Shown: in pieces, positions 10,301 through 15,622 of the stretch | Numbering within the stretch: the stretch's first letter is position 1 | Layout of the letters: the number at the start of each line of letters is the position of its first letter | Assembly: GCA_958439195.1 (NCBI GenBank) | Contig: OY288178.1 | Span: 1 to 15,622 of the forward strand | DNA: 15,622 nt | Origin: an uncultured Paracoccaceae bacterium | Lineage (GTDB): Bacteria > Pseudomonadota > Alphaproteobacteria > Rhodobacterales > Rhodobacteraceae | Direction: 5' to 3' | Program-made: the position numbers and the translations under genes | The notes under the pieces: model-generated | Databases searched by the model: none | The model's input: only the letters and a program-made list of their open reading frames with translations | Told to the model about the DNA's origin: nothing

Positions 10301-12550
10301 ATAAGATCTGAAGTCACCTAGGCCAGGAACCTATAGCAGCAGCAAACAATAGACAGTACCGTTAAGTTCTATTGGATACAGCAGCAAAAACATGGTTTTA
10401 TTGATGGGTCAAAACCACAAAAACGGATGCTTACCTCTGACAGTATTAGTCCCTGTACTCTTACCCAATCTTGATGTTGTTATTTGCATTCTTGTGCTGA
10501 TGCCCTACAGAGACAAAGGTATGATCATGCATCGAGAGCAACAAGCAATACCTTTAAAGAAATAGTCAGCTTGTGGTCAGGTCTTCAGCCCAGGGATGAG
10601 ATTGGGGATACACCTAGCAAAGCAGAGCCACCTTTCACATATGATGTCAGAGGTACCTGCTTGGATATCCCAAGAGCTACTGTCTTCCACTGAACTCCTT
10701 CTAAATTCCGGGTCCAGCAGCTGCAACAAAGAGCCTCTGCCGGTCCTCCTTGTATGCCATTGATGTTTCATATAGTTTGCATTTTTTGGTATTTCTGCAT
10801 AGTTCTACTTTTGGTTTGGCAACCATGCAGACCTTTGGGTAAAGGCCTTGAGGCATGCCTTAAGGTTGAGTACCAGGTTAGGTTTAAAACCCTAGCTAGG
10901 GCTTAAGAAGGACAAGTTGCCCCTCCTCGGACCCCCAACCCCCTGACCCTACTCCTCTACAAAGCACACATCCTAGCTGATATTGTATACACCAAGCAGA
11001 CCTGTGCCAGCTGCATGCCCCATTTCTTGCCAAGTGCAAAGACTGGCCCCCTCTGGGCCCCTCCCCCCCTCTCCCCGCTTTACAGTGTAGGGTTCACCTC
11101 CTACACCCACCCCTTGTTTATTGCACCCTTCATCAACCAGCTCTTCCCACATTCATCCCTTCACCTCCAATCGTTCCACCTCAAGCAACGCCTCCCCAAC
11201 AGTCCCTGCAACCCGAGGTACCACTCACATTGCAAGCACCCAACCACTAACCCCCATTCCCATCCTCCCCCTCTTCCCCCTCCCCCTCCTTCCCCTGCAC
11301 ATTTTCCCCCTCCCCCTCCTCCCCCTCCTTCCCCTGCACTACTCCCCCTCCCCCTCCTCCCCCTCCTCCCCCTGCACTACTCCCCCTCCCCCTCCCCCTC
11401 CTCCCCCTCCTCCCCCTGCACTACTCCCCCTCCCACTCCCCCTCCTCCCCCTCCTTCCCCTGCACAACTCCCCCTCCCCCTCTCTCTCCTCTCGCCCCTC
11501 CAAGGAACTTCGCCCCTCCCCTAGCGGCCCCAGGGCCCCAGTAACCCCAATCACTCACACTGCAGGCAATCAAGGGTGGCAGCATCTTCCCTGCCTTCCT
11601 CTGTGCCACCTTCAACGACCCTAGTAGTTGCTTATTCAGCAGCTGGCCACCCAGGGTGATGATGGCATCATAAGCAGGACCTGCCACATGCCTAACTGCT
11701 TCCTGCTGCTGCTGTTGTTGTGGCTGCTGCTGTTGTTGCTGCTGCTGCTGTGGTTGCGGAAGACTACTGCTACTGCCGTTACTGCTGCTGCTGGTTTCGC
11801 TGCTTGAGGCTTTGGTAAACGAGTTGCTGCTGCTTTCTTTGCTGCCTCCTGACTCCTCATGTTGCTGGTGCTGATTGTGTTGCTTTTCCTTGGTGGGAGG
11901 TTCATACCCGTGCAGGGCAGTCACTGCTAGGTCTGTGAAGTTCTTCGAGTGATTATGAACATCTGGTGTAATCACATCCAAATCCTGTCACATAAGTGGG
12001 CAACATACAGCATCCTGAGTCATGATTGGCAATTCTTATGGTTCATACCACTCCAGAATAGTTACTATTCAAGATTCCGAGCTACAGATGAAGCTTAGGT
12101 GGGGTTTTTGGCTGGGTCTTAAAAGATCTGCCAAAGCTCTGTTCAGGCCCCATAGGCGCACCTTGTGATGCTTCACGCCCTTAACAAACTCTAGCCGGTT
12201 GATCTGCTCCGCAAGGGCGAACTGCTGGTATACTGAGGGTTCAAGAACACTTTGCAACCCAGCTGCTTGCATAAGTGGGCCTCCCTGAATGGATTTAATA
12301 CAATGAGACTCCTCCTGGGCCAGACGGCGAGGTTTCCACTGAATGCGCATACCAGGCCTTCTACTGTCAGTTGCCCTTTGTAGAGCTTCTTCAGGGACGT
12401 GATCAAAGCAGCTCCAGCACGGTCAGATGAGGCGTCGGGTGCGCTGAGGAACAACTTAAGCGGAGCACCGGAAGAGAAACATTTTGCGCTACCTGACTGG
12501 ATGCATAGTCGGCCATAGAACACGACGGGTTTGAGTCTTCTAAGCAGCAT
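4115..12550 (-). CDS. LPXB: LpxB-like lipid-A-disaccharide synthase, 7 exons, 3' end missing
   Basis: Exons: 12353-12550, 12162-12284, 11559-11984, 10657-10720, 10465-10504, 9661-10307 and 4115-4311. All introns are GT-AG and all phases match (0,0,0,1,2,1), giving 565 codons. Bacterial LpxB joins UDP-diacylglucosamine to lipid X to make the lipid A disaccharide. Plant homologues sit in mitochondria. The landmarks are collinear with the family: the N-terminal strand and SSD loop, GGPLMQAAGL, PPLIACS, SLPFE with SFTGHPII, LLPGQHERELKECIP, PALAAVMVVPS and ALAAATAALSHGG. The product is longer than usual (about 310 residues to this point in bacteria) because of Gln- and Ser/Thr-rich insertions. 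The part after the SGT-like motif (the P-VV-YR and SLPN segments) is not found. Weakest points are the exon 2 donor and exons 4-5. It could be a divergent functional gene or one that is decaying. Confidence 0.78.
4312..4937 (-). other. LpxB intron 6, 3' part
   Basis: Intron sequence between the LINE target site and exon 7. It holds the 42-bp tandem duplication at 4419-4503. No other gene or conserved peptide was seen. Confidence 0.6.
4419..4503. repeat. 42-bp tandem duplication
   Basis: TGCCATAGGCCCTGCCGCAC starts at 4419 and again at 4461. The copies are 42 and 43 bp and differ by one inserted T (CAAGCGCAAC versus CAAGCTGCAAC). It lies within LpxB intron 6. Confidence 0.92.
4938..4948. repeat. 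LINE target-site duplication, left copy
   Basis: TTGGAGGTGGT directly abuts the (ATTG)n tail of the LINE and is identical to 8723-8733 at the other end. Confidence 0.8.
4949..4967 (-). repeat. LINE 3' (ATTG)n tail
   Basis: On the minus strand the element ends GTTTTGATTGATTGATTG, with four ATTG units running straight into the target-site duplication. A tetranucleotide tail is typical of RTE-like LINEs that lack poly-A. Confidence 0.85.
5127..8594 (-). CDS. LINE ORF: AP endonuclease and reverse transcriptase
   Basis: 1155 aa, intact. Residues about 53-310 form an exonuclease-endonuclease-phosphatase (APE) domain that nicks the target. Expected residues are visible: N58, E92, Y165 (VVAYSP), D203 and N205 (LLGDFNAQVG), N249, D277 (VIDYIAVS) and D304-H305 (GGSDHRML). 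A linker rich in Ala, Lys and Gln follows. Residues about 565-870 are the reverse transcriptase: NGAAPGVDGI, YRGISLL, SAFRKGRG, D700 in FVDLRKAYD, GGVRQGCVIAPLLFNIYMD, and the catalytic YADD at 818-821. The C-terminal part has FKYLGS, LFGSECW and RLRWLGHVGRM (1006-1016), the tail common in RTE-like elements. No gag-like ORF or RNase H was seen. The reverse transcriptase acts by target-primed reverse transcription in the nucleus. ATG 8594 is the first start in a frame that is open throughout, and it lies 128 bp from the element's 5' end. Confidence 0.93.
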   Translation of the reverse strand: MCASLSRPGGMRASCSAQLVTEPCNRVKRPRNVHSKRHGPVEHLRLLKTGSERLSFVNCRTFGSDDASVQSKLSSYVMQLSRLGVGACGVAESRIPGSGCHNVTKDWQLIWSGLPEGQPRQHGVGLFLNSKWSRCLIDWSAVSERILVVRVRISSGINASIVVAYSPTDTESTPEEVKEAFYLQLEAILAALPSRDMLVLLGDFNAQVGTDPEPYGGVMGPHGFGKQQPSGNGERLLQLAGALNLRLANTFFKHSNYRTATHKMVNRNKQDVLRVIDYIAVSKRFMSSVTDCRVFRSFDTGGSDHRMLVLTMRLRLSVAKQHSAKGQPARPYDCSRLQESAATQQCFELAMSNQFSRLVGAQLQSAQDEWTQLTAAASQAAHKAGLNLKPQQRRRDFAISDATLQKIERKHAAHAAVLSSPNDATRADYREANNAARRAVKKDQERYFKQQALFAEHALKAGNLAVFHKHVQRIFKEQQGSSSAAPTAVLGGADGKQLFQSREEVVKCFAEHFADVLNCPAKLDQQMQQTIEELVQKMEAGQGANQQSEAAAQPPTVQEVEEAVFACRNGAAPGVDGIAAPMLKLSGTMLKWLHRVIVAVWESGKAPVEWKRALLVALYKGKGERKVRDSYRGISLLSIPGKVYVLVILAKISSHIDAQLLDNQSAFRKGRGLTDALFTIRQVISKSVAFDQPLFMAFVDLRKAYDSVPRDTLWRILHVYGVHTKLIELLMDLHTGTQAAVRMGGVVSEWFDVHGGVRQGCVIAPLLFNIYMDFVVRQAMAQMPEGCGVKLAYHADGKLERDGCGSGGCVELLSVLLYADDMVLLSPSREELVVMLQVMDKVAASLGLRINASKTEILSIDKDWKEGDVPVQQGPEVVISEGVVKEVSQFKYLGSVLVTDGRLDVELNIRRGKAVGRFKQFEKMWGTKHLSLATKVKCYKAYVLPILLFGSECWSLTKVQSQKLERVHSSCLRSILGVRLSDRHTNEHIRKSCGVATLSAYITANRLRWLGHVGRMEEGRLPHIALFSSLHGDMTRPVGRPRHTWEKCVCADLKVLGQDEGSWEASCQIKSAWRKRLWDLTHPWESQRLVRCRRRTKQAIDKHVERYVVPFSGWEDGGSPVPRWWEPPPAPTRVVLDPAASPPPMCDGSGAGFGF
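8649..8689 (-). other. Hairpin in the LINE 5' UTR
   Basis: In the LINE RNA a 15-bp stem forms between 8689-8675 (CUUGGCGGUGACAUG) and 8663-8649 (CAUGUUACCGCCGAG). All positions pair, two of them by G-U wobble, around an 11-nt loop rich in U. It begins 34 nt from the element's 5' end and ends 54 nt before the ORF. Confidence 0.7.
8723..8733. repeat. LINE target-site duplication, right copy
   Basis: TTGGAGGTGGT, identical to 4938-4948. It marks the LINE 5' boundary at 8722. Confidence 0.78.
8734..9430 (-). other. LpxB intron 6, 5' part
   Basis: Intron sequence upstream of the LINE insertion (in gene orientation). It holds the 12-bp minisatellite at 9062-9158. Open frames here are short and show no conserved motif. 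Confidence 0.55.
9062..9158. repeat. 12-bp minisatellite, about 8 copies
   Basis: The unit ACCCCGCTTCCC repeats head to tail from 9062. Single-base variants (CCTGC, CCAATT, CTCGC, CCACTT) appear toward the right. A further related fragment lies near 9166-9176. It is inside intron 6. Confidence 0.88.
9431..9665 (-). repeat. Three 81-bp repeats with telomere-like motifs at the exon 6 donor
   Basis: Unit starts at 9431 (TGCTAGGGTTTAGGG), 9512 (TGCTACGGTTCAGGG) and 9593 (GCTAGGATTTAGGG) are about 81 bp apart. Each unit has a TTTAGGG-like block, then CCCTAA-like blocks, then CACTCA/CCTCAG. In gene orientation each unit begins with a copy of the exon 6 donor region. The real donor is TTTG|GTGAGTGG. 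The next copies read TTGCTGAGTGG and TTACTGAGGTG and have lost the GT. The copies are clearly diverged, so this is older than the exon 7 array. Confidence 0.7.
9661..10307 (-). other. LPXB: LpxB exon 6: LPFE/GHP and LPG motifs with large insertion
   Basis: 647 bp, starting after ACTTCAG in phase 2 and ending TTTG|GTGAGT in phase 1. The start, YKKVLRAWSRDCDHVMVSLP then FE, matches the family segment R-x-KKIARAVDLVLALFPFE. SFTGHPIIQQ matches the VGHP motif. GVGFRAQHAERL resembles the plant block before the LPGSR motif. LLPGQHERELKECIPAF corresponds to LPGSR...E...P.F, with Gln-His replacing Ser-Arg. Between them lie Gln-rich, Glu-rich and Thr/Ser-rich stretches of about 130 residues that bacterial LpxB lacks. 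The donor lies inside the 81-bp repeat that continues into intron 6. Confidence 0.78.
10465..10504 (-). other. LPXB: Putative LpxB exon 5
   Basis: 40 bp between a very good acceptor (TTTGTCTCTGTAG) and donor ATTGG|GTAAGAG. It enters in phase 1 and leaves in phase 2, which exactly bridges exons 4 and 6 and reads HQHKNANNNIKIG. A second donor, GTCAGAG|GTAAGC, lies 32 bp on (exon end at 10433), but it would not keep this frame. Confidence 0.48.
10657..10720 (-). other. LPXB: Putative LpxB exon 4
   Basis: 64 bp between a good acceptor (CTCTTTGTTGCAG) and a good donor (AAGCAG|GTACCT). It enters in phase 0 and leaves in phase 1. It encodes LLDPEFRRSSVEDSSSWDIQ followed by A. The family has PS-x-WAW at about this place, and only the SSW may correspond. 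Support is mainly the splice signals and phase. Confidence 0.5.
10721..11558 (-). other. LpxB intron 3, with telomere-like fragment
   Basis: 838 bp between exon 3 and putative exon 4. The 5' part (11257-11482) is the CCCCCT-type array. A degenerate telomere-like stretch lies near 10877-10905 (GGTTTAAAACCCTAG). No further coding segment was recognised. Confidence 0.5.
11257..11482. repeat. CCCCCT/CCTCCC variable minisatellite
   Basis: CTGCACTACT-like anchors at 11295, 11335, 11372, 11416 and 11460 are separated by 37-44 bp of CCCCCT and CCTCCC units in varying number. In the gene's sense strand this is a run of GGGGGA/GGAGGG inside intron 3, just downstream of exon 3. Confidence 0.85.
11559..11984 (-). 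other. LPXB: LpxB exon 3 with poly-Ser/Gln insertion
   Basis: Encodes 142 residues. The acceptor GTGACAG precedes DLDVITPD and the donor is CTGCAGT|GTGAGT. About residues 30-90 are a low-complexity insertion: Lys/Glu/His-rich, then Ser-rich, then Gln runs from CAG/CAA codons (plus strand near 11700-11760). After it, YDAIITLGGQLLNKQLLGSL and then LPPLIACS align with the family segment PDVVVTID...HYVAPS. The Asp of that segment appears as Gly here. The alternative of reading on through the donor into WGYW is less likely, because the DNA beyond quickly becomes a simple repeat. Confidence 0.7.
12162..12284 (-). other. LPXB: LpxB exon 2: GGPLMQAAG segment
   Basis: Encodes 41 residues starting GGPLMQAAGLQSV, the most recognisable LpxB block of this gene. 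It ends at AAG|GTGCGC in phase 0. The frame stays open past that donor for about 30 more codons (WGLNRALADLL), and family spacing would allow some of these to be coding. No suitable GT donor in the right phase exists further on, so the exact 3' end is uncertain. Confidence 0.65.
12353..12550 (-). other. LPXB: LpxB exon 1: mitochondrial presequence and N-terminal fold
   Basis: Encodes 66 residues. Residues 1-30 begin MLLRRLKPVVFYGR and are rich in Arg, Lys, Ser and hydrophobics, with no acidic residue. This is typical of a mitochondrial targeting peptide and agrees with plant LpxB. Residues 31-57 (LKLFLSAPDASSDRAGAALI, then SLKKL) align with the family start, which usually has GE-x-SGD where this has PD-A-SSD. 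The exon ends VEGL at CTG|GTATGC. The 68-bp intron that follows ends ATTCAG and joins to GGPLMQAAGL, recreating the family G-x-GG-x-x-M motif. That join is why I prefer this intron to the two overlapping open frames. Confidence 0.8.
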
Positions 12551-13158
12551 CTCTGATGAGCGGACACAGCACTGACTGCATGTTGCGCTGCTCCAGCAAG
12601 AAGTACACTTCCTCTCTTTAAGGCTGTGAGCCGATAAAGCAAGCTATGTCATAAGATAGCGAGTGCAATTGATACCATGCCTCAGCGTCTTGACCTGCTG
12701 ACGCTCGCTGGGGCCACCACCAGGGGTAACTAGTCTATACCCTATATACTCGGGGTTAGCAACGCAGGGCAAATCGGCACCGCAGGGTCTGTCCGCAAGC
12801 ACCAACTGCCTTGCGGCGCCACTACAGCCCTTTCGCTATCGCAGAAACCATTGATTCTGAGCAAGGATGTGGTATGATCAAAGGTTGATGTGATGGGCGC
12901 TCCGTAGGAAGGCCCCAGACTCCGTTAAAGCCCCACATCCACTGCCTATTGCAGGGTATGTCCATCCGGCTGTAGGCGTAATTTGATACCTCCCGCGTTG
13001 TCGCAGCTGGACACAAACAAAGTTTGTATACTTTTAGAAGGGTTTGAGGTCACACATCTCGTAATGCGCGCTTACTTCTAGGTTAGCAAGGGTGTCATGG
13101 CGAGCAAGCTCTCTGGCCCCAGCACTTGTGAGCACCACGCTTTAGCCTATTCCCTTAG
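12551..13158. other. Region upstream of LpxB; promoter expected here
   Basis: About 600 bp between the LpxB start and the plus-strand candidate exon. A TATA-like sequence in gene orientation (AGTATATAGG, 12741-12750) lies about 190 bp upstream of the LpxB ATG. It is only a weak promoter candidate. No other gene is supported. The minus-strand gene on the right could have exons here that I cannot recognise. Confidence 0.35.
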
Positions 13159-13658
13159 ATTGTAATGCAAATGGAGCTTGCAATAGCTCAGGAGCTTATC
13201 CAACCGGTGGCAGTGCCCGAGGGAAGTGATACTCCGCCTGAATTGCTGAACATCCCTCCGGCTGGGACACTGAAACTGCGCTTCACTCTCAAGAAAAGAG
13301 ATAGTACCTATATCACCAATCTCGGCAGGTATGTTATCTGCTCCCAAGCACATTGCAGTGGTGATCTGGTGTGATCTTATGGGTGTCACTCTTCACCGTG
13401 TTAACATCTAGGTACCCACGGACCACCTTCTCAACCTCCAGCAACCATTCAAAGATAGCTGGATGGGCATATGTCAACCCGCCACGGTCCACCTTCTACA
13501 ACATAAGAAATGCAGCAATACAGAAAGTCAGGAGAAGGCACTGTAGCAAGAGTACCAGCACTTTGGGCATGCAACTCAAGCAGACGCCTAACAAAACACC
13601 AGCAGAGACCACACCGGAAACCATCAGTGCACAGCACACAAGTACAACTAGAGAGTAA
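13159..13658 (+). CDS. Candidate two-exon gene fragment, unknown product
   Basis: Exon 13159-13328 follows a good acceptor (CCTATTCCCTTAG) and ends at CGGCAG|GTATGT. An 83-bp intron ends CATCTAG at 13411. Exon 13412 onward continues in phase to a stop at 13658. The joined frame reads ...PPAGTLKLRFTLKKRDSTYI...NLGR|YPRTTFSTSSNHSKIAGWAY and ends in a Thr/Gln-rich tail. I do not recognise the protein. The second half may not all be coding. No upstream exon in matching phase was found. ATG 13165 or 13171 would be the first starts if it is not internal. It lies antisense to, or just downstream of, the minus-strand gene on its right, so one of the two models may be wrong. Confidence 0.33.
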
Positions 13659-13884
13659 CAACAAAGCATCTCATAATTGCTGCTGCATTAGGTACAAGCG
13701 GCATACAGAAGCAAATGTTGTCGACTTCCATGATCACAACCAACTGCTGGTAGGAACATCCTCAAATGCACAGCTACACACTTGCAAGCATCCAGCTCAT
13801 TTCCAAGCATGCTGCTGCTACTTCACCACCGGGACATGCACTTTTCCCTGCAGTGGCCCATCCAGACTGGCTTTCAACTCTTAC
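13659..13884. other. Probable intron or 3' region of the minus-strand gene
   Basis: Follows the donor CAGAAG|GTAAGAG of the minus-strand exon. The minus frame runs on to a stop at 13774 if the donor is not used. No conserved motif was seen. Confidence 0.35.
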
Positions 13885-15198
13885 CTTCTGAAATGAACTG
13901 TCTTGCTCTGGCACTAGGGGGTCAGACTTATTGATCTTCAAGGCCTCTAGTAAACGCACATAGGTCCAGTCAACATTCTTGCGCTTCTTGTTCATGAACT
14001 CCCGCACAATCAGATCCGACACGAGGTATCCAGTGATGTAATACAGCTTCTGCCGTTCCACGCTATCAATCTCAGACGGAGCTGCGTTAAGCTGCACTAC
14101 AGACGGGGACCGGAACAAGCAATCTATGACCCCATCTCTAACAACAGTCAACAACGGCTGAAGGATGTTGTTGTACTCCTGCTGCCGGTTGTGGGTGTGC
14201 TCATAGAGGGCTTCAGCACCACACGCTGCAAGCACCTCCTTGAAGTTGCTGAGGAGCTTCCTCGCAGATGAGTAAGAGAGGAAGTCCGCGGTAAACTCAA
14301 CAAGCACGTGCCGGCTACCGAGCCTAGCTTTGCTAAAGCTGTCTATTGCAGTGCACACCTCATGCATGAACTGCTTAGCCGCAGGCTTCAGAATGCCACT
14401 GTCACTCTGAAGGCAAGCCCATGCAGCACGGCACTCAGCAGGGCGGAAGGAGCCTGCTAGACCTTGCTGCAGACGGACTGTGACATCAGCATGTAAACGC
14501 GACAAATCACCGAAGATTGGGGTATCTCTAGCCTCCTGCAATATGCCCGCATCATCCTCCAGGTCCTGAGGGTCCGCTGTCCAGAGTGGCTCCTGCTGCT
14601 GCCAGAACTGCTGCTGCTCGTAATCGTGCTGTTCCTGCAATAGCTCAGCTAGCTGCTGCTGCTGCTGCTGCAGCTGCAGCTGAGACTGCATTGCCAGAGC
14701 CCTGTAAAGCTGGAGCTTGTCGCTGCACACAGTAAGAAGATGTTCAGCAGCAAGCCACGTACACATCCCTACTGGAGTTCTGCTCCTCAGTTCCTCAGCT
14801 GACTGTGCACTCAACACTGCTGACAGCAGGTCAAATGAAAATTGCTGAGGTACAGTAGCTGTTGTCCATACATAGCCTGTCACAGGTCCCCCAGGGTCTA
14901 GCGGGCCCACACCACCATCCAGCGCTGCCTGAGCTGCTCCTGCTGTTGCTGCTGCTGCTGGTGCATTTGGGACAGGCTCGGGTAAGTTGTCTTCGTTTGC
15001 TGCTGCTGCTGGGAACGGGACTAAAAAGGCAGCTTCTGGGGCACCTTCGCCTGTTATATGCAAAGGGAGCAATCCGTATGCACTGCGATCCGGCCCAGCT
15101 ACCATGTGTAAGAACTCCAGCCTGGGACTGCTAACGAAGTCTGTGAGAACTGAAACTGCGTGCTGTAGCTGACGCAGGTCCTCCATCGCGACCGGGCC
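13885..15198 (-). CDS. Unrecognised Gln-rich protein, partial (large exon)
   Basis: An open frame of about 437 codons from ATG 15186. A good acceptor (TGGCTGTTGCTTCGCAG) ends just upstream, so the exon may begin at 15198 with an earlier exon before it. The donor TTTCAGAAG|GTAAGAG at 13885 implies further exons. Without it the frame ends at 13774 (470 aa). Visible features: an N-terminal segment (DLRQLQHAVSVLTDFV), an Ala/Pro-rich stretch (about 75-105), a Gln-rich coiled-coil-like segment (about 165-210), and a conserved-looking helical C-terminal half. That half includes RQKLYYITGYLVSDLIVREF. The YYITGYLV pattern loosely recalls the Y-x-AGYV motif of P-element/THAP9-type transposases, which raises the possibility of a transposase-derived protein. 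That is only a hint and no catalytic residues were identified. Confidence is for coding, not for function. Confidence 0.6.
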
Positions 15199-15622
15199 CT
15201 GCGAAGCAACAGCCAGTCGATGCTTTTACATTCACCAATCATATACAAGACCAGAATACTTCAACTATGTGGCTTGCAGCACTGTATCCGGCCCCCAACT
15301 GTGGCCACCTACCAGGTGCGTGCGGTACAGGGATGGCTCTAATGTGCCCAACTGGAGACCAACTTCCGCCCAGGGGTGCTTCGGAGAGACATATATAACC
15401 TATCTGAATGTATTGGAGCTTGCAGCAAGTGCAGTTCACGTCGATTCAGGCCAAAATGAGGGGTCTGTCCATCGGAGATACCTAGCACATCTTGCCGAGG
15501 CCTGTTAGGACATTTGACGCCACGCAGCCATCATGGGCTGATAGCTACATGTTCACCATGCAATGTAGGTCCTGTGAACGCAGTTTTGCTGCAAATGACG
15601 CGCCAGACAGGCCAGAATTGAA
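15199..15622. other. Right flank, no gene recognised
   Basis: No convincing coding sequence. A plus-strand donor-like site, CTACCAG|GTGCGTGCGG, lies near 15313, with a short open frame before it from ATG 15270. Nothing else supports an exon. An upstream exon of the minus-strand gene could lie here or beyond the window. Confidence 0.35.

Noticed and set aside
11421..11558. Exon 3 reading on through the donor to give a WGYW motif like LpxB WAW
   Set aside because: The GTGAGT donor is strong and the frame beyond soon enters a simple GGGGGA repeat. The spliced model keeps phase with later exons.
12069..12350. Separate minus-strand ORF overlapping LpxB exons 1-2 in another frame
   Set aside because: It includes the 68-bp intron 1 read as coding. 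Removing that intron restores the LpxB GGPLMQAAG motif directly after exon 1 in phase.

Overview
This window looks like nuclear DNA of a green alga. The genes have GT-AG introns with donors such as GTGAGT, GTAAG and GTGCGC. The proteins carry poly-Gln and poly-Ser/Thr insertions encoded by CAG/GCT-type runs. Plant-type TTTAGGG/CCCTAAA telomere-like tracts are scattered through the non-coding DNA, and minisatellites are abundant. A chlorophycean alga such as Dunaliella would fit, but that is an inference and no marker gene settles it. Nothing looks bacterial.

The main gene lies on the minus strand from 12550 down to at least 4115. I read it as a mitochondrially targeted lipid-A-disaccharide synthase-like protein (LpxB, GT-B fold, family GT19) of the kind plants carry. 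Seven exons join in phase to give 565 codons. LpxB landmarks appear in the right order, but several signature residues are changed. The C-terminal part of the family is not found in the window.

Intron 6 (4312-9660) holds an apparently complete LINE of RTE type on the same strand. It spans 4949-8722, has one intact 1155-aa endonuclease/reverse transcriptase ORF, an (ATTG)n tail and an 11-bp target-site duplication. Its 5' UTR has a 15-bp RNA hairpin.

Directly downstream of exon 7, 66 bp of that exon plus 117 bp of following intron have been amplified into a 183-bp tandem array (2820-4184). Copies near the parent exon are almost identical and keep the frame. The far ones carry stops or frameshifts. 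A similar, older amplification at the exon 6 donor (9431-9665) repeats the splice-donor region with telomere-like motifs.

Beyond the array lie a telomere-like inverted repeat (2639-2733) and a minisatellite of about 79 copies of a 29-bp unit (286-2579). That minisatellite has no stop in any plus frame and so creates large false ORFs. An 18-bp minisatellite lies at 107-199.

The right end holds a minus-strand exon of an unrecognised Gln-rich protein (13885-15198) and a two-exon plus-strand candidate (13159-13658).
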